Source: Ipomoea triloba (lineage: Eukaryota; Streptophyta; Magnoliopsida; Solanales; Convolvulaceae). Taken from it: a stretch of 64,000 nucleotides of DNA. Below the pieces are notes generated by a model, which did not search any database, was not told the origin of the DNA, and was given only the letters and a program-made list of their open reading frames with translations. The stretch spans positions 33,592,708 through 33,656,707 of the forward strand of contig NC_044919.1 in the NCBI RefSeq assembly GCF_003576645.1, written 5' to 3'. Both the position numbers and the translations under genes were made by a program. The number at the start of each line of letters is the position of its first letter. The first letter of the stretch is position 1. Below are positions 1 to 11,171 of this stretch, piece after piece.

Positions 1-23
1 GGTACAAATGAGAGTGTATCAAA

Positions 24-38
24 CTCCCCCACACTTAA
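24..38 (-). other. Polypurine tract
   Basis: Minus-strand TTAAGTGTGGGGGAG, two bases upstream of the 3' LTR start (TGATACA). This is the expected place and composition for plus-strand priming. Confidence 0.75.
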
Positions 39-1404
39 GATTTTGCTTGTCCTCAAGCAAACACAAAGAATAAATTGCAAATCAAAATTGAAGTTGTTCA
101 TACTCCTCTTTGTACAACCAATCATACCACAAACCAAACTTTTCACAACTTAACTTGTTTCAAGAATCACCTTAGATTGACACACAAGTTCCATTCTCAA
201 GCCAATAACCAAGCACCTTTGACATTTAAGTGTGTGTGAATCTAGTGTGCACATTCTAAGTTGAGTTTATGCAAAAGTGGTGTGTCCTTCATACTCTTAC
301 TAATTCAACTCCAAAATTGCATGCAAAGATCAAGTAGGACTTTTATTGAGCTTATAATGTGGCTAGGGGTTAAGGTTTAAACAAAGAAGGGTAAGGAAAT
401 CAAAAAAGAGAGAAAATTCACAATTATTCACAAATAGGATTTAGAACAGATGAACTTTTTAGGAGCATTTTACAAATGAGAATAATGCAACATTTCTACA
501 AAAGCGGATGAAAAACAAAAAAAAAAAAGTAAAAATACAAATTTTGATTTTTTTTTTTCGTATTTTTTTTCTTTTTCATTTTCTATTTTTTTTCTTTTTC
601 ATTTTCTATTTTTTTTCTTCTTTTTCTCAATCTTTGACAAGAATAGCTCACGGGAGTAATAAGCATTCTAGTTTATTGAATAGCTCACGGGAGTAATAAA
701 CTATTCCAATTGCCATTGATGGCACCCCCAAACATAAATATTTACAAAATAAATGTTGCAAATAAAATCAATGCTCCATATTAAATCTCTTCAACAAAGA
801 ATTATGAATAAATGATAAATTCTCTCAAGGGTGAAGGGAAAACATTTTTGGTTATGGCTAAGGGTTAAATGACAAGGTTAGGACTTAATTACCTCAATCT
901 TCCTTTTAATGCATATGAGGAAAGATAGGATAATTAAGAACACAAGAAAATAAATACAACGGGGTTTAACAAAAATCAAAAGGCTCAACGGGGTAACAAG
1001 GGTAACATATATAACGGGTAGGTTTGAAGGCTCGGGCTAACAAAAATGGCCTAAATCATTTCTAAGCATGCAATCATTAGACTTCACATAGAGAGTATTA
1101 TGACAAGGTATAGCAATTAAACCAACACCGGTATCTCACATAAACTTTCACTAGCAATGCACAACACACTAGATCAATAATTTATCCAATTGATTAGTGA
1201 TTAACAAGGATATTGGCAAGAGAATAGCTCAATCATATGTTTAACCTTGATTCATCTATCACAAGTAAAATTGTAACAAGTCCAAAACAAACCACCAACC
1301 AACAAGGAGGAAATAATCACAACTTCAAGCCTAGATAGCAATTTATTCACACAATAAGCATATGAGTCATCCAAGCAAAACTTTTACCTCAATGTACTTG
1401 TCCT

Positions 1405-1419
1405 CTCCCCCACACTTAA
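1405..1419 (-). other. Second, internal polypurine-tract-like site
   Basis: An exact repeat of the 15-base minus-strand TTAAGTGTGGGGGAG found at the 3' LTR edge, 1.38 kb further inside the element. It could be a central polypurine tract or the scar of an internal duplication or deletion. Confidence 0.5.
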
Positions 1420-1831
1420 AAATTTACATCGTCTTCGATGTAAAAGAAAATAAAGCAAAATAGATAAAACATTAAGCACAAGAGGGGGTAGGGTGAGGTT
1501 GGATCAATTTGAACAAGATAATTCAATAAAGCACAAGGAGCAAGAGAAAGATAATGAGACTCCCTTAATGAGTAGCTTGTGCACATCAAGAAGCCTCTTC
1601 AAATCGAGATCTACTCCTCACCGATCCTATGAGCCAAGGGATATACACATCTAAACAACAACGTAAGCATGGCATAACAAAATAAGGAGAGAAAATTATT
1701 AACCAAAATAAACTAAAGGTAAACAAAAATATAAAGGAAAAAAAAAATTGCAATAAGGGAAAATGCATGAAAATGTAAGATAACATGGGGTGCCTCCCAT
1801 GAAGCGCTAAGTTTAACGTCGCTAGCTCGAC

Positions 1832-3208
1832 TCAACCTTTCAATGAACAATCCATGCATGTTTGGACGAAGATGAGTCCATTTTCTCCATCCACTTTTTC
1901 TTCAAAATATTTCCTTAAATGCCGGGAATTAAGGAACTCGTTCAAGCTCACAAGTAGCATATTCTCCTCAAAAAATTTGAAACAATTTACTTCCAAGAAT
2001 ATGCTTTCTTCTTCAACCCTCATCTCTTTTTCCTCTTCTTTCTCTCGAACAAGTAACGAGAGTCTTGGATCCTTCTCGTGCACCAATAAGAGATGAGAGT
2101 CATTGGATATGAATATTGGCCAATGGGGGCCTATACTTTCAAGAACATTGACACCTCCGGGTTCCCAAATTATTCTAAAATTTTCCTCAAAGAGGGTGTC
2201 ATCCAACGAGGAGTGTTCCTTGTTTGTGCCACATGTTTCATCTTCTTTGAGCACTTTTTCCATTGAGCCATTTTCAAGTAGCTCATTGTCACCATTTTCT
2301 TGCATCTTCACCTCTCCTTCTTTTCCCAAGATTTCCATCTCAATGCATTCATCACATATTTCTTCATTTTCCTTTCCAAGGTCCTCACACTCCCTTTTAT
2401 TTTCATCAACCTCATGACCTTCCTTTGACAAGAACAATTGTTGGTACGGAGACACTAGAGGATCTAGAGTTCGCCCATCATATCGGTACTTGGGATCAAA
2501 GATGAAACAATTTGCACCCTCATGAGGTCCTCCACACAATATACACCTTAAGGGTTGCGAAGTAGGTGGTGTGCTTTCTTGATCAAATATTTCTTTGCCC
2601 TCATCTTCAAGGTCCTCAAATTTCTTTTGAATTTCCCAATTAGCAATATCTTGATCCACTTGAGCTTGTAGCTTTTGTAGTTGAGACATCAAGTGCATAA
2701 GCTTGTTATTCTTTGCGGATTCCACCTCAAATGTTGGGTCAAGTGATTGGAATTCTTGTTGAAACTCTTGGTATGGAAGCACTTGAGATCGCCCACCATA
2801 GTGGTAATTAGGATCAAATGTGAAGCAATTTTCCGCCTCATGAGATCCTCCACAATATGTACACCACAAGGCTTGTGAACTTGATGGTGTATCTCCTTGA
2901 TAAGTGACTTGACTCATGTTGGCACAAAATCCTTGAGTATGTTGTTGAGGAACATGATTGGAGGGGTAGAATGTATAGCAATATTCTTCAAAGTGATCCC
3001 CTCCACAAAAAGAACACCATTGTTGTTGTGATGTGAATGTTTGAGAGGAGCCTTCATAGAAATGGTTTTGGCTTGAGTTGGCATAATTTGAGAAATGTTG
3101 TTGTTGTTCCATTCCTCCATAGTCTTGGTACCTATTCCAACTCATCTCATAATCATGGGAAGAAGAGTAAAATGGTGGCAAAGCTTCTTGAAATTCATAT
3201 CCATCCAT
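1832..3208 (-). CDS. Triple zinc-knuckle protein of the LTR element
   Basis: A 458-residue ORF starting about 100 bases downstream of the primer binding site, the usual place for gag. It has three near-identical knuckles of form C-x2-C-G-G-x-H-x4-C-x-[TI]-F at about residues 65-77, 116-128 and 222-234, each followed by a Phe/Asp/Pro-Tyr rich stretch. CCHC knuckles of this GG-H type occur in Athila/Tat Gag proteins and bind nucleic acid. The spacers are rich in Gln, Ser and Tyr; a short coiled-coil-like stretch (about 168-205) and a very acidic Glu/Lys-rich tail (about 255-440) follow. I see no capsid-like domain, protease or polymerase. It is therefore a reduced Gag-like RNA-binding protein or a captured domain array, not a standard Gag. 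The ORF is unbroken, which suggests recent insertion or some constraint. Confidence 0.6.
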   Translation of the reverse strand: MDGYEFQEALPPFYSSSHDYEMSWNRYQDYGGMEQQQHFSNYANSSQNHFYEGSSQTFTSQQQWCSFCGGDHFEEYCYTFYPSNHVPQQHTQGFCANMSQVTYQGDTPSSSQALWCTYCGGSHEAENCFTFDPNYHYGGRSQVLPYQEFQQEFQSLDPTFEVESAKNNKLMHLMSQLQKLQAQVDQDIANWEIQKKFEDLEDEGKEIFDQESTPPTSQPLRCILCGGPHEGANCFIFDPKYRYDGRTLDPLVSPYQQLFLSKEGHEVDENKRECEDLGKENEEICDECIEMEILGKEGEVKMQENGDNELLENGSMEKVLKEDETCGTNKEHSSLDDTLFEENFRIIWEPGGVNVLESIGPHWPIFISNDSHLLLVHEKDPRLSLLVREKEEEKEMRVEEESIFLEVNCFKFFEENMLLVSLNEFLNSRHLRKYFEEKVDGENGLIFVQTCMDCSLKG

Positions 3209-3310
3209 AAAACAAAATTGTTAACAAAAAACAAAAAAAAAAAACAAATAAAAGAATAATGGAATAGACTCCTAGAAAAATTTTCACTAATGTCAATACA
3301 AAATACCGCT

Positions 3311-3328
3311 TCCCCGGCAACGGCGCCA
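3311..3328 (-). other. Primer binding site (tRNA-Asp type)
   Basis: Minus-strand sequence TGGCGCCGTTGCCGGGGA, the well-known complement of the tRNA-Asp 3' end used by many plant Gypsy elements. It lies three bases inside the 5' LTR, as expected for first-strand priming. Confidence 0.88.
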
Positions 3329-3331
3329 ATT

Positions 3332-4134
3332 TGGTCGTAGCCTTTTTTAGGTACAAGCAAATACCCGGAGTATTCCGGGGTTATCGATCCACAGGGAAGC
3401 GGGGTATCAAGCACTAGTTACTAATTAATTCACGAGAAGCTATTCCTACGTTAACAATGGGTATTTATCTATAATTATGAAAACAAAATAAATGAAGCAA
3501 GGCAAACGGACTTTTATATACAAGAGATTAAGCGCGGGATTTTTGGGTGTCAAAGTGTTTAATCACCTAGTGCCAATCTAAAGTGAAATAATCATTCGGG
3601 TTCAACAAGTGTGGATGATTGCAATCTAAAAGGGAAAGATTACTCTCGTAATTCAATCCCAAAATAAGGTAATTGGAATACTCACTCTCGTGAGCTATTT
3701 ACAACATATAATCAAGAACTAGCAATAAATGGAATACCCACTCTCGTGGGCTATTCACAATTGGAATACTCACTCTCGTGAGCTATTCACAATAAATCCC
3801 TTAATCAACATGTCCTCTCTCGAGGTACAAGAATCAAGTGCAATTGTGGGTGCTCTAATTCATAGACAAATTTAGCAATGAAACAAGTAATTAGGATCCT
3901 TAACTACAAGCATCAAGAAATTAAGCCACNACTCTTTGGCTCCTTTGGATTGGCTTTTGCTTCTAAATGGTTCTAATGCACTTCTAAACACATCAAAAAC
4001 ATCTAAACCAAGCATTATACCATTTTAAATATGAAAACAAGGAAATAAGCATTGGACACAACATTTTATCACACAATTAACTATAAACCCTACATAAAAA
4101 CACAAGTAAAATAGGTACAAATGAGAGTGTATCA
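3332..4134 (-). repeat. 5' LTR of the Athila-like element
   Basis: About 803 bp beginning TGATACA and ending ...CGACCA on the minus strand, three bases before the primer binding site. It contains three copies (near 3675-3702, 3731-3760 and 3763-3791) of a unit with a small CTCAC/GTGAG hairpin. One ambiguous base (N) is at 3930. The 3' end of the LTR (about 3332-3410) includes a CCCGGAATACTCCGGG-type palindrome. No ORF in it is convincing. Confidence 0.8.
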
Positions 4135-4139
4135 ATTGT

Positions 4140-5584
4140 CATGTAGAAATTTCAGTTAAGGTTGGTTGAAAAATTGATCAAAATGACTAAAATGTTAACA
4201 AAATTTGATACTTATGTACTAATTGAGAACTAAATCTAAAAAATGTACAATAAGTAATAGATCAAAAGTAAAAAATAAAATAAAATTGAAAATTTTGCGA
4301 GGTATTCATTATTTAATTTTTTTTAATTTTTGAAAGGAGGTATTTATATAGGGTAGTTTATTGATTTTTTTAGTTTGAGTATTCATGTATTGACTTTTTT
4401 AGTTTGAGTCTGTCCACTATGTGCAATTTAGACTAGTTTCACTCTTTATGGTTCTTTGCGAGTTAAAATCAAAATACGTAGTTTTCTAGTGCACATCATC
4501 TGATAGTGGTTGAGATTTTTTTGCGCATTCAAAAAAGTCTAATCAGACTTTTTTGAGATTTTCTTTTTCTTTGTATTTTGAAAAAAAAAAAAGATAATTA
4601 ATTATAAACTAATTTTATATGTTTGGAAAGCCTAATCCATTTATAAATGATGATATCAAATGGATAGGCTCTATCCGTGCTAAATCAGCGTAAAATACAT
4701 AAAACTGATATCAGATAAACACTAATCAATAGTTTTTAAACATTTATAACCTTTTTGAAATATAATAATACATTAGATAGTTTTCTGTTTAAGCATGCAT
4801 GCATGTTATGCCTGTCAAAATGGACCGATATGTAAAAACTACAGTACAACTGGCGTCACTAGTTTCACCCAAAATAAAATTATATAAATATATATATCTA
4901 ATCCCAAAATAAGAAATATTAATTTGTAAATAAAAATAATGATTATTTTGATACGGAACAAAACATCTATATTAGAGGAGTCAAAATTATAGTAATATTA
5001 TTATTTCAACTAGTTTCAAAACTTCTCTTATCTAAAAATTTTTAAGAGCTAATAATGATGAAAATTTAGCAAGAATATATCTAATCTAATCTAAAAATTT
5101 AATAAAAGCTAGAAGTTGTATTGATCTAACAAAATTAGAAAATGCATCAGTGTAATTCATTAGAATGACAATTTGTGCATTGTACTTACTTTCTTGAACA
5201 ATTATTATATTTTTTTTTTCTAATTTTACATTTTTTATGGATAAGTTATTAACACTGTTACATATAATAATTATATATTATGCTTTTAATGACTCGGTGC
5301 GGGTCACTAGTACCAGCAGAGTGAGGGAGAGCAATTAATCGGTTTTTCTTCCGGGTCTCACCGCCCCCCTCCCGGTTCGATTTTAAAAAAAAAACTTGTA
5401 AATGCAACAACAATTTATTACCTCTTTCCATATACTGTCATGCCTTATTGTTTTTCTGGTATCTTATCGTGGTATCTTTGCTTTCAAAAATCATATCTAA
5501 CATGATTATTTTTAAAGTGCTTTTGTCTTTGTAATTTTACTATTTTTTTATTGATCATTTATTTAATCGCATAATGTAAGATAT
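4140..5584. other. Gene-free AT-rich stretch
   Basis: No credible ORF. It holds poly-A/T tracts, ATG/CATG runs near 4795-4806 and one SINE-like piece at 5285-5395. No promoter can be assigned. Confidence 0.6.
5285..5395 (+). repeat. SINE-like tRNA-derived fragment
   Basis: Ends with a GGTTCGA B-box-like motif followed by an A-rich tail (from about 5383) and has a GC-rich body unlike its surroundings. A clear A box is not seen, so this is tentative. Confidence 0.35.
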
Positions 5585-5594
5585 CAAATTTTTA

Positions 5595-6263
5595 GGGAAA
5601 AGGGTCAAAGAGGCCCTCGAACATTTCATAAAAAGTCAATTAGTCCTACGAACTTTTAAAAGGTCCAATTAAACCCTCAAACATTACAAATCGAAGCAAT
5701 GAAGCCCAAAAACCGGTAATTGACCTGTTATCACCGGTCATTGGCATTTTCCGGCGATCGGCGTCAATTTCCAGCGACCGGCGACGACCGAATCGTCGCC
5801 GGTCGCCATTTCCGGCGACGACCGAATCGTCGCCGGTCGCCATTTCCGGCGAAAAGGTCGCCTTCTCCAGCAAAGGCGACCTCACTGGTCGCATTCGTCG
5901 GAGAAGGCGACCTCACTGGTCGCCTTCTTCCCGGGAGAAGGCGACTAGAAACGGTCGCCTTCTCCCTGGAAGAAAGAGACCAGATTTCTCCCTGGAAGAA
6001 GGCGACTAGAGACGGTAGCCTTCTTCCCGAAGAAGGCGTTCGCCGGAGAAGGCGACCGGCGACGATTCGGTCGTCGCCGGTCACCGGAAATTGACGCCGA
6101 TCGCCGGAAAATGCCAATGACCGGTGATAACAGGTCAATTACCGGTTTTTGGGCTTCATTGCTTCGATTTGTAATGTTTGAGGGTTTAATTGCACCTTTT
6201 AAAAGTTCGTGGGCCTAATTGACTTTTTATGAAATGTTCGAGGGCCTATTTGACCCTTTTCCC
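5595..6263. mobile_element. Foldback MULE-like element, 669 bp
   Basis: The two ends are inverted copies of each other over roughly 220 bp (5595-5815 against 6045-6263) with only a handful of differences; the termini read GGGAAAAGGGTCAAA. The element is flanked by AAATTTTTA (5586-5594) and AAATTTTTG (6264-6272), a 9-bp duplication with one mismatch, the size typical of Mutator-like elements. The centre is GC-rich and packed with GGTCGCCTTCTCC and its reverse complement. It encodes no transposase, so it is non-autonomous. The near-identity of the arms argues for a fairly young insertion. Confidence 0.82.
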
Positions 6264-6272
6264 AAATTTTTG

Positions 6273-7506
6273 TAATTATAAAATTACCGTGTTAATGTGT
6301 ATTGTTTTTATGCAAATATAATTGCGATGTTGTAACAAAAATATATAAAATAGTGGCGGGAGACATGATCGATCAACTGACGACTGAAATCTCTCGTTAT
6401 ATGTTGTCATGAAAGTAACATTTTTTTTGTCTTCTTGTTCATATTAAACGAAAGGGTACGGAACCGTATTGTGCGTCACCACTTTTGACTTGGGGATAAA
6501 ATATGTTGATGCATGAAACCAAGAAGAAATGTCAAATTTCACTTTTGACAACCAGAAAACAACACATCTTTTTTTTTTAAATGATAAAATAAATTAAATA
6601 GTAATTAATTTGATCTGTTTAGGTAATGGTTAGTTGATTTTGTCGGACTATTGGACACGACCATTAATTTATTTTCAAGAAAATTAACAAACAAGCTCCA
6701 TTATATTGATGAGTAGTTAAATGTCAAGGGATAAGTGAAAAATGAAATTTATTGCTATTTTATTTGATATAGTTAATTAAAATCGGTGCAATAAAATTTA
6801 TAAGTGTAAATTAAATATGATCACAAAGAGGTAAACAAGTCTAAATTGTCCAAGCATCTTGACCAACTTAGTTGGGTTGATTAATAATGATTAAATTTAA
6901 ACTAAATAAAAGAGCCTCTAAATTAAAGTAGATGATGAAGACCTTTAAATTGATAAGCATAAAAATATAATATATTACTACCATTTCATATAAAAGACAT
7001 TTTATTATGCTTTTGTAATCGTTTCAATTGTATTTAGGTGCTATTCTTCATAGTATTAGCTCAAAAAGAAAAACAAAAAAGAAGTCCTAAAAAAATGGTC
7101 GAGTTGATCGGAACAAGAGATGTCAATATATTTTTGGTCTAATATGATACATATAATCTTATTTGTGCAGTTTGCTTATCTTATGTGATTTGTAAGTTAT
7201 TGTACAAAAGATGTGACCCTCAAATAATAATTGTGAGTTTTTCTAAAAAAAAAAAAAAAACAAAACAAAAAAACAAAACTCCCCTCTAAAGAATTGGTCA
7301 AAATCGCAATAACGACAAAATGGGTAAGCAATAAATCTCTAACCTCCCACGTTTTGGCAGCGAAAGGTGCCTTTTTTTTTTTTTCTTTGATACCGTATTC
7401 GCCGTACCATATTTGACTTAAGTATAGTTTAAGAAATAGAAATAAAAATAAAAATATTTAACTTATGACGACGTTGAATATTGAATGCATTCATTTTTTA
7501 ATGCAA

Positions 7507-7564
<58 letters not shown>

Positions 7565-8680
7565 GTGTGATGTGTATATTAGTGCAGCCGAATTGAAGTA
7601 AATTGGCTCATTATTGATAAGCGTATAATTGTCTATGTTTTCACCTCTTACTTGAACATATTTTACTTGATAAATATTTTAAGACTTCATGCAAAATGTG
7701 CATTAATTTAATTGTACTGTTTACATACATCTTTAAGTACATAAATTTATGATTGGAGAAAATTGAATATTTGTCGTTAATTTTGAATAAATTTCGAGTT
7801 AATGTGAGCCAATGAGAAGCTAAGAAAATAGCTAAAATACTTATAAAAAAAAAGTAAAAAGTAGTCTTTTGAATGGCCTTGATCATATGGACAAATCAAT
7901 GCAAAAGTGAGACAAATGATTATGGAGTTACAATTCTTGCTCAACATAATCGATGCTCAATATTTTGATTATATTTCGACGTAAGAATGTCCAAATTAAG
8001 AATTTTTACACAATTGAAAAGCTAATTCAAAGGAATACAACTTTTATGGGATCATCAAGTCTAATTCTAACGTTAAAATGGTCAAAAGTAGTAAGGAAAG
8101 TGATTTTGCCAAGATGGACGGGTTTCCCCTGAGGGCATCCATTGCTACTTTATTTTTTCAAGTTAATTAAATTGCAATGGAAGGGCGTCTATTAGGTCGT
8201 TCTTGAGCCCGTCCCAGTGTACTCTACTTATTATAAGTGAGATTTGAGTTTTTTTTTTTTTTTCATGGTTCTAAACCCATGGATCAGCCTTAGCCATTTT
8301 CTATAATTTCTTTTCATATTTTAAAGTTAAATTAGGCTTAGATTTAGATTCATTTACATTTTAGAAGCTTTTAATCAAGGATTCGATATATTTCAAGATT
8401 ACTCTTCTATTTTTAATATAATATATGTCTATTTCTCATTAACTCTTTCCTTTGCAATATTTATGCTAATTACTTTTTTTAATCATTTTTTTTATGTTTA
8501 TTACTTATGTACTTACATTGTTTGTGCTTAATTAATATGTGTGAATACTTCTTGATTATTACATAAAGGCTAGAAATACAACCAACGGTTATTGAGTTTA
8601 TGAAGGATTTTTGTTTATATCTTGTATGTTAATGTTTGGTTTACAACATTTATTAGTATGGTGTTTGGTTTACAACATCT
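6273..8680. other. Gene-free AT-rich stretch
   Basis: No convincing gene on either strand. It contains an (AAT)n microsatellite and several A/T homopolymers. The ORFs present are short and AT-biased. Confidence 0.6.
7507..7563. repeat. (AAT)n microsatellite
   Basis: About 19 uninterrupted trinucleotide units. Confidence 0.95.
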
Positions 8681-8685
8681 ATTAA

Positions 8686-9362
8686 GCCAAAGTACACCGT
8701 ACATTTGAGGCCACTATACTATAGTATTTTGTTCAATTTAATTCTTGTACTTTAAAAAGTGGTACAATTAAAGACAATAGTCAACTGTGTTAATATGACC
8801 GTTAACTATATTTAAATACCAACTCATATATTATTTTATAAATATTTAAAATTAATTATTTTTACCACAAATATGTTACATTAATATGTCCAAAATATAT
8901 AATTATATATATATATATATATATATATACTCACATTGAAATTTGAATATTCAACCTATTAATAACAACAACTACCGCCTAGCACATTGTGCTCAGATAG
9001 TACGTCTGTGGCTCTCCTTGAGGGAAGGTCACATGACCGTAGTCTTTGTTATGCAATAGGTTGAGTGTTTAAATCTCAATGTGATCATGCTTGTAATGAT
9101 TTATTTGGATATATTAATATAATATATTGGTGGTGAAAATAATTAATTTTAACCATTAATAAAAATAATATATGAGTTGTCATGTAAATATCATTATGTC
9201 AAAGTTATAATGTCATTGCCACATCATCTAAGTCAATGGTAGAATTAACATTACTTGTACCACTTTTTAAAGTATATGGATTAAATTGAATAAAATCATG
9301 GTACAAGGACTAAATTAAACAAAATACTATAGTACACGGACCACATAATTAAGTACTTGACC
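8686..9362. mobile_element. Foldback element, diverged
   Basis: The left end (GCCAAAGTAC... with ACTATAGTATTTTGTT) and the right end are inverted relatives, and the matching arms run inward: a CTCACATTGA...TTCAACCTATT stretch near 8930-8962 pairs with its inverse near 9056-9085. The right arm carries an extra internal copy of the GTACAAGGACTAAATT unit. Style and size match the other MULE-like foldbacks here. The flanks share TTATTAGTATGG (about 8650-8661 and 9365-9376), but the exact target duplication is unclear. No coding capacity. Confidence 0.6.
8903..8929. repeat. (AT)n microsatellite
   Basis: Simple AT run inside the left arm of the foldback element. Confidence 0.9.
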
Positions 9363-9376
9363 AATTTATTAGTATG

Positions 9377-11100
9377 GATTTAAAGAATTATTAGCTACAA
9401 CAAGAGTTGAATCAACGATTTAAACCACTTTGGATTGCGTGCTCTCCACCTGCCCACCTCAATTGCATAACATGCATGCATGCACATGCTCTGACACCAA
9501 TTGTTAATATCAAACATTTACTGCTACGTCAAAAGTTATAGCAAGTAACAAATATGCAACTTTATTTTCTTATATTTACATAGAAGTCGTGTTTCGATAA
9601 TAAATGTTTGACTTGCTTCTCCAATCTGCCGTGGAACAACCTTCAATCTTGAGAGACAGGCTCCCTATAGCTACATCAGTCATCGGGTTCAATAACCCTA
9701 GCTGTTTGCCAAGGGACAAGACAAAATAGTCTTTTATATATACACATTGCCTTCATATTTGTTTAGCACACACCAAATTGTAGTGTCAATATAAGAAGTG
9801 AAGTAAGTGCTATGTTGGATAGTATTTCAATTTACATGGATCCAAGCCAGTCTCATCTTAATTAATTAGCCCTACTTACGTGACAAATAACCTATATGTA
9901 TAAATATAGAATCTCTAATATTCAAAAATTGAATCACATGATTTCCTTAAATATAGAGTCTCAACATCCAAAAAAGAAGAGAAGTATCTAGTGATCATAT
10001 GTTGGGGTTACTAGAATAATTTACACCAACATTATATTAACACCGTCTGTGAAGATTTAATCCTAACACCATCTCAAATTTTAATACATACACCATCACA
10101 TACATATGAGATCAACAAAATAATATCCATTTCCACTTTGTAATACACTAATATACTATAGTCATAATTCATAAAAATTTGAAAACCTAGTTTAATTCCT
10201 TTTTTTTTTATATTAACCAGGGAGTAGGTAAAATGTCAAGGGGCAATTTCATCTTTTCATACCTACTCCTATCCGTACGATAGCGTTGGCATGCGCAGCC
10301 TAAGTTTGATTTGTGTTAATGTGTCACATCAATTTCAATGTACGGAGTAAGATTTTTGGTGATTTTTATTGTGAAAGGGATGTAAGAGAGAAGAGATGTA
10401 AGAAGCGAGAAAAAATTTTTGACCATCAAAATTAAAAATAAAATAAGAATATTTATGCGCCAGTTGGGTGCAGCTAGTGCTGCGCTCAACGCGAACATAC
10501 AGTAGCCTCCAATTTATTCTCATTTAATGATTCCCACAAAAAAAAATTGCAAGAGAAAAATAAATAAATAAAAAAAACCATCGCCCAACCGTCCAAAAAC
10601 CCCATCCCAATCTTCTATTGGTGAACCTCAACAGTGCAAGAATTTTATGGTTTTAATTTTGCCGTGACAAGTGGAAAAGAGAGGGAAGAGAGAAGAAAAA
10701 AATTTGACAAAAGAAAGATAACTTACATGCCTAGTTGGCGCATGAATCGCAGCAGGTGCGCGTTGGTAGTAAATTTATTCTCATTTAATGGATCTCACAA
10801 ATATTTTGTTTTTGCATGAGAAAAAGAAATCCAAAATCCCCTTTCCCAACTGTCCAAAAATCTCATCCTAATTTTTATTTCTGAAAAAACCTCCTAAAAA
10901 ATCCCTCTTGGAAATGCATGCTCTTATGGATTAAAAATTTGAATTGTAGACGTACGTGTAGTACTTCTTTTCGTATTTATTACGTATTGAAAGTTATATT
11001 TAGATATTAAAGTATAGCTAGTTTTCTTTTATAAAAAAGAGTATAACATTGATAACACATATACTTAGACATACATAGTACGTACAGAGTATAATAGTAT
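9377..11100. other. Gene-free stretch
   Basis: No supported gene. It includes the duplicated block at about 10345-10860 and otherwise AT-rich DNA with scattered short ORFs. Confidence 0.55.
10345..10860. repeat. Two diverged tandem copies of a roughly 265-bp block
   Basis: Segments near 10355-10530 and 10650-10800 share, in order, an AAGAGAGAAGAGA purine stretch, a GC-rich GCGC-containing island and TTTATTCTCATTTAATG followed by CCCACAAA/TCTCACAAA. Short ORFs in each are incidental. Probably an old tandem duplication or two related MITE-like insertions. Confidence 0.5.
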
Positions 11101-11168
11101 GTTATAGTCTAGTGGCATCCGGTGTTTCGGTTAACACTCCTATCATTATGGGGGTGGGTTCAAGCCGA
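11101..11168 (+). repeat. SINE head fragment
   Basis: AGTCTAGTGGCATCCGGT (A-box region) followed by GGGTGGGTTCAAGCC (B-box region), the same head as the SINE at 51160-51298. The 3' part is not recognisable. Confidence 0.5.
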
Positions 11169-11171
11169 CTA

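Larger units (their letters stand above)
1..4134 (-). mobile_element. Non-autonomous Gypsy/Athila-like LTR retrotransposon, minus strand, cut by the window edge
   Basis: The same 21-bp sequence (reading TGATACACTC... on the minus strand) lies at 1-21 and at 4114-4134, marking the starts of the 3' and 5' LTRs. Inside are, in minus-strand order, a full 5' LTR, a tRNA-Asp-type primer binding site, one ORF, about 1.8 kb of non-coding DNA and a G-rich polypurine tract directly before the 3' LTR. The internal region is only about 3.3 kb and shows no protease, reverse transcriptase, RNase H or integrase, so mobility would depend on enzymes from a related element. A GGGAGGC-type motif just downstream of the ORF (near 1784-1800) is of a kind seen in Athila-related elements. 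The rest of the 3' LTR lies left of the window, so the target duplication (attgt at 4135-4139 on the right) cannot be confirmed. Confidence 0.85.

Noticed and set aside
508..696. 62-residue Phe-rich ORF
   Set aside because: Translation of poly-T low-complexity DNA inside the retroelement.
3142..3414. 90-residue minus-strand ORF
   Set aside because: It spans the LTR end, primer site and leader of the retroelement and overlaps the real ORF in another frame.
3930..3930. Ambiguous base N in the LTR
   Set aside because: An assembly or consensus uncertainty, not a biological feature.
5720..6138. Two 124-residue ORFs on opposite strands beginning with the same protein sequence
   Set aside because: They are the two reading directions of the palindromic foldback element; Arg/Ser/Pro-rich low-complexity translation of GC repeats, not genes.
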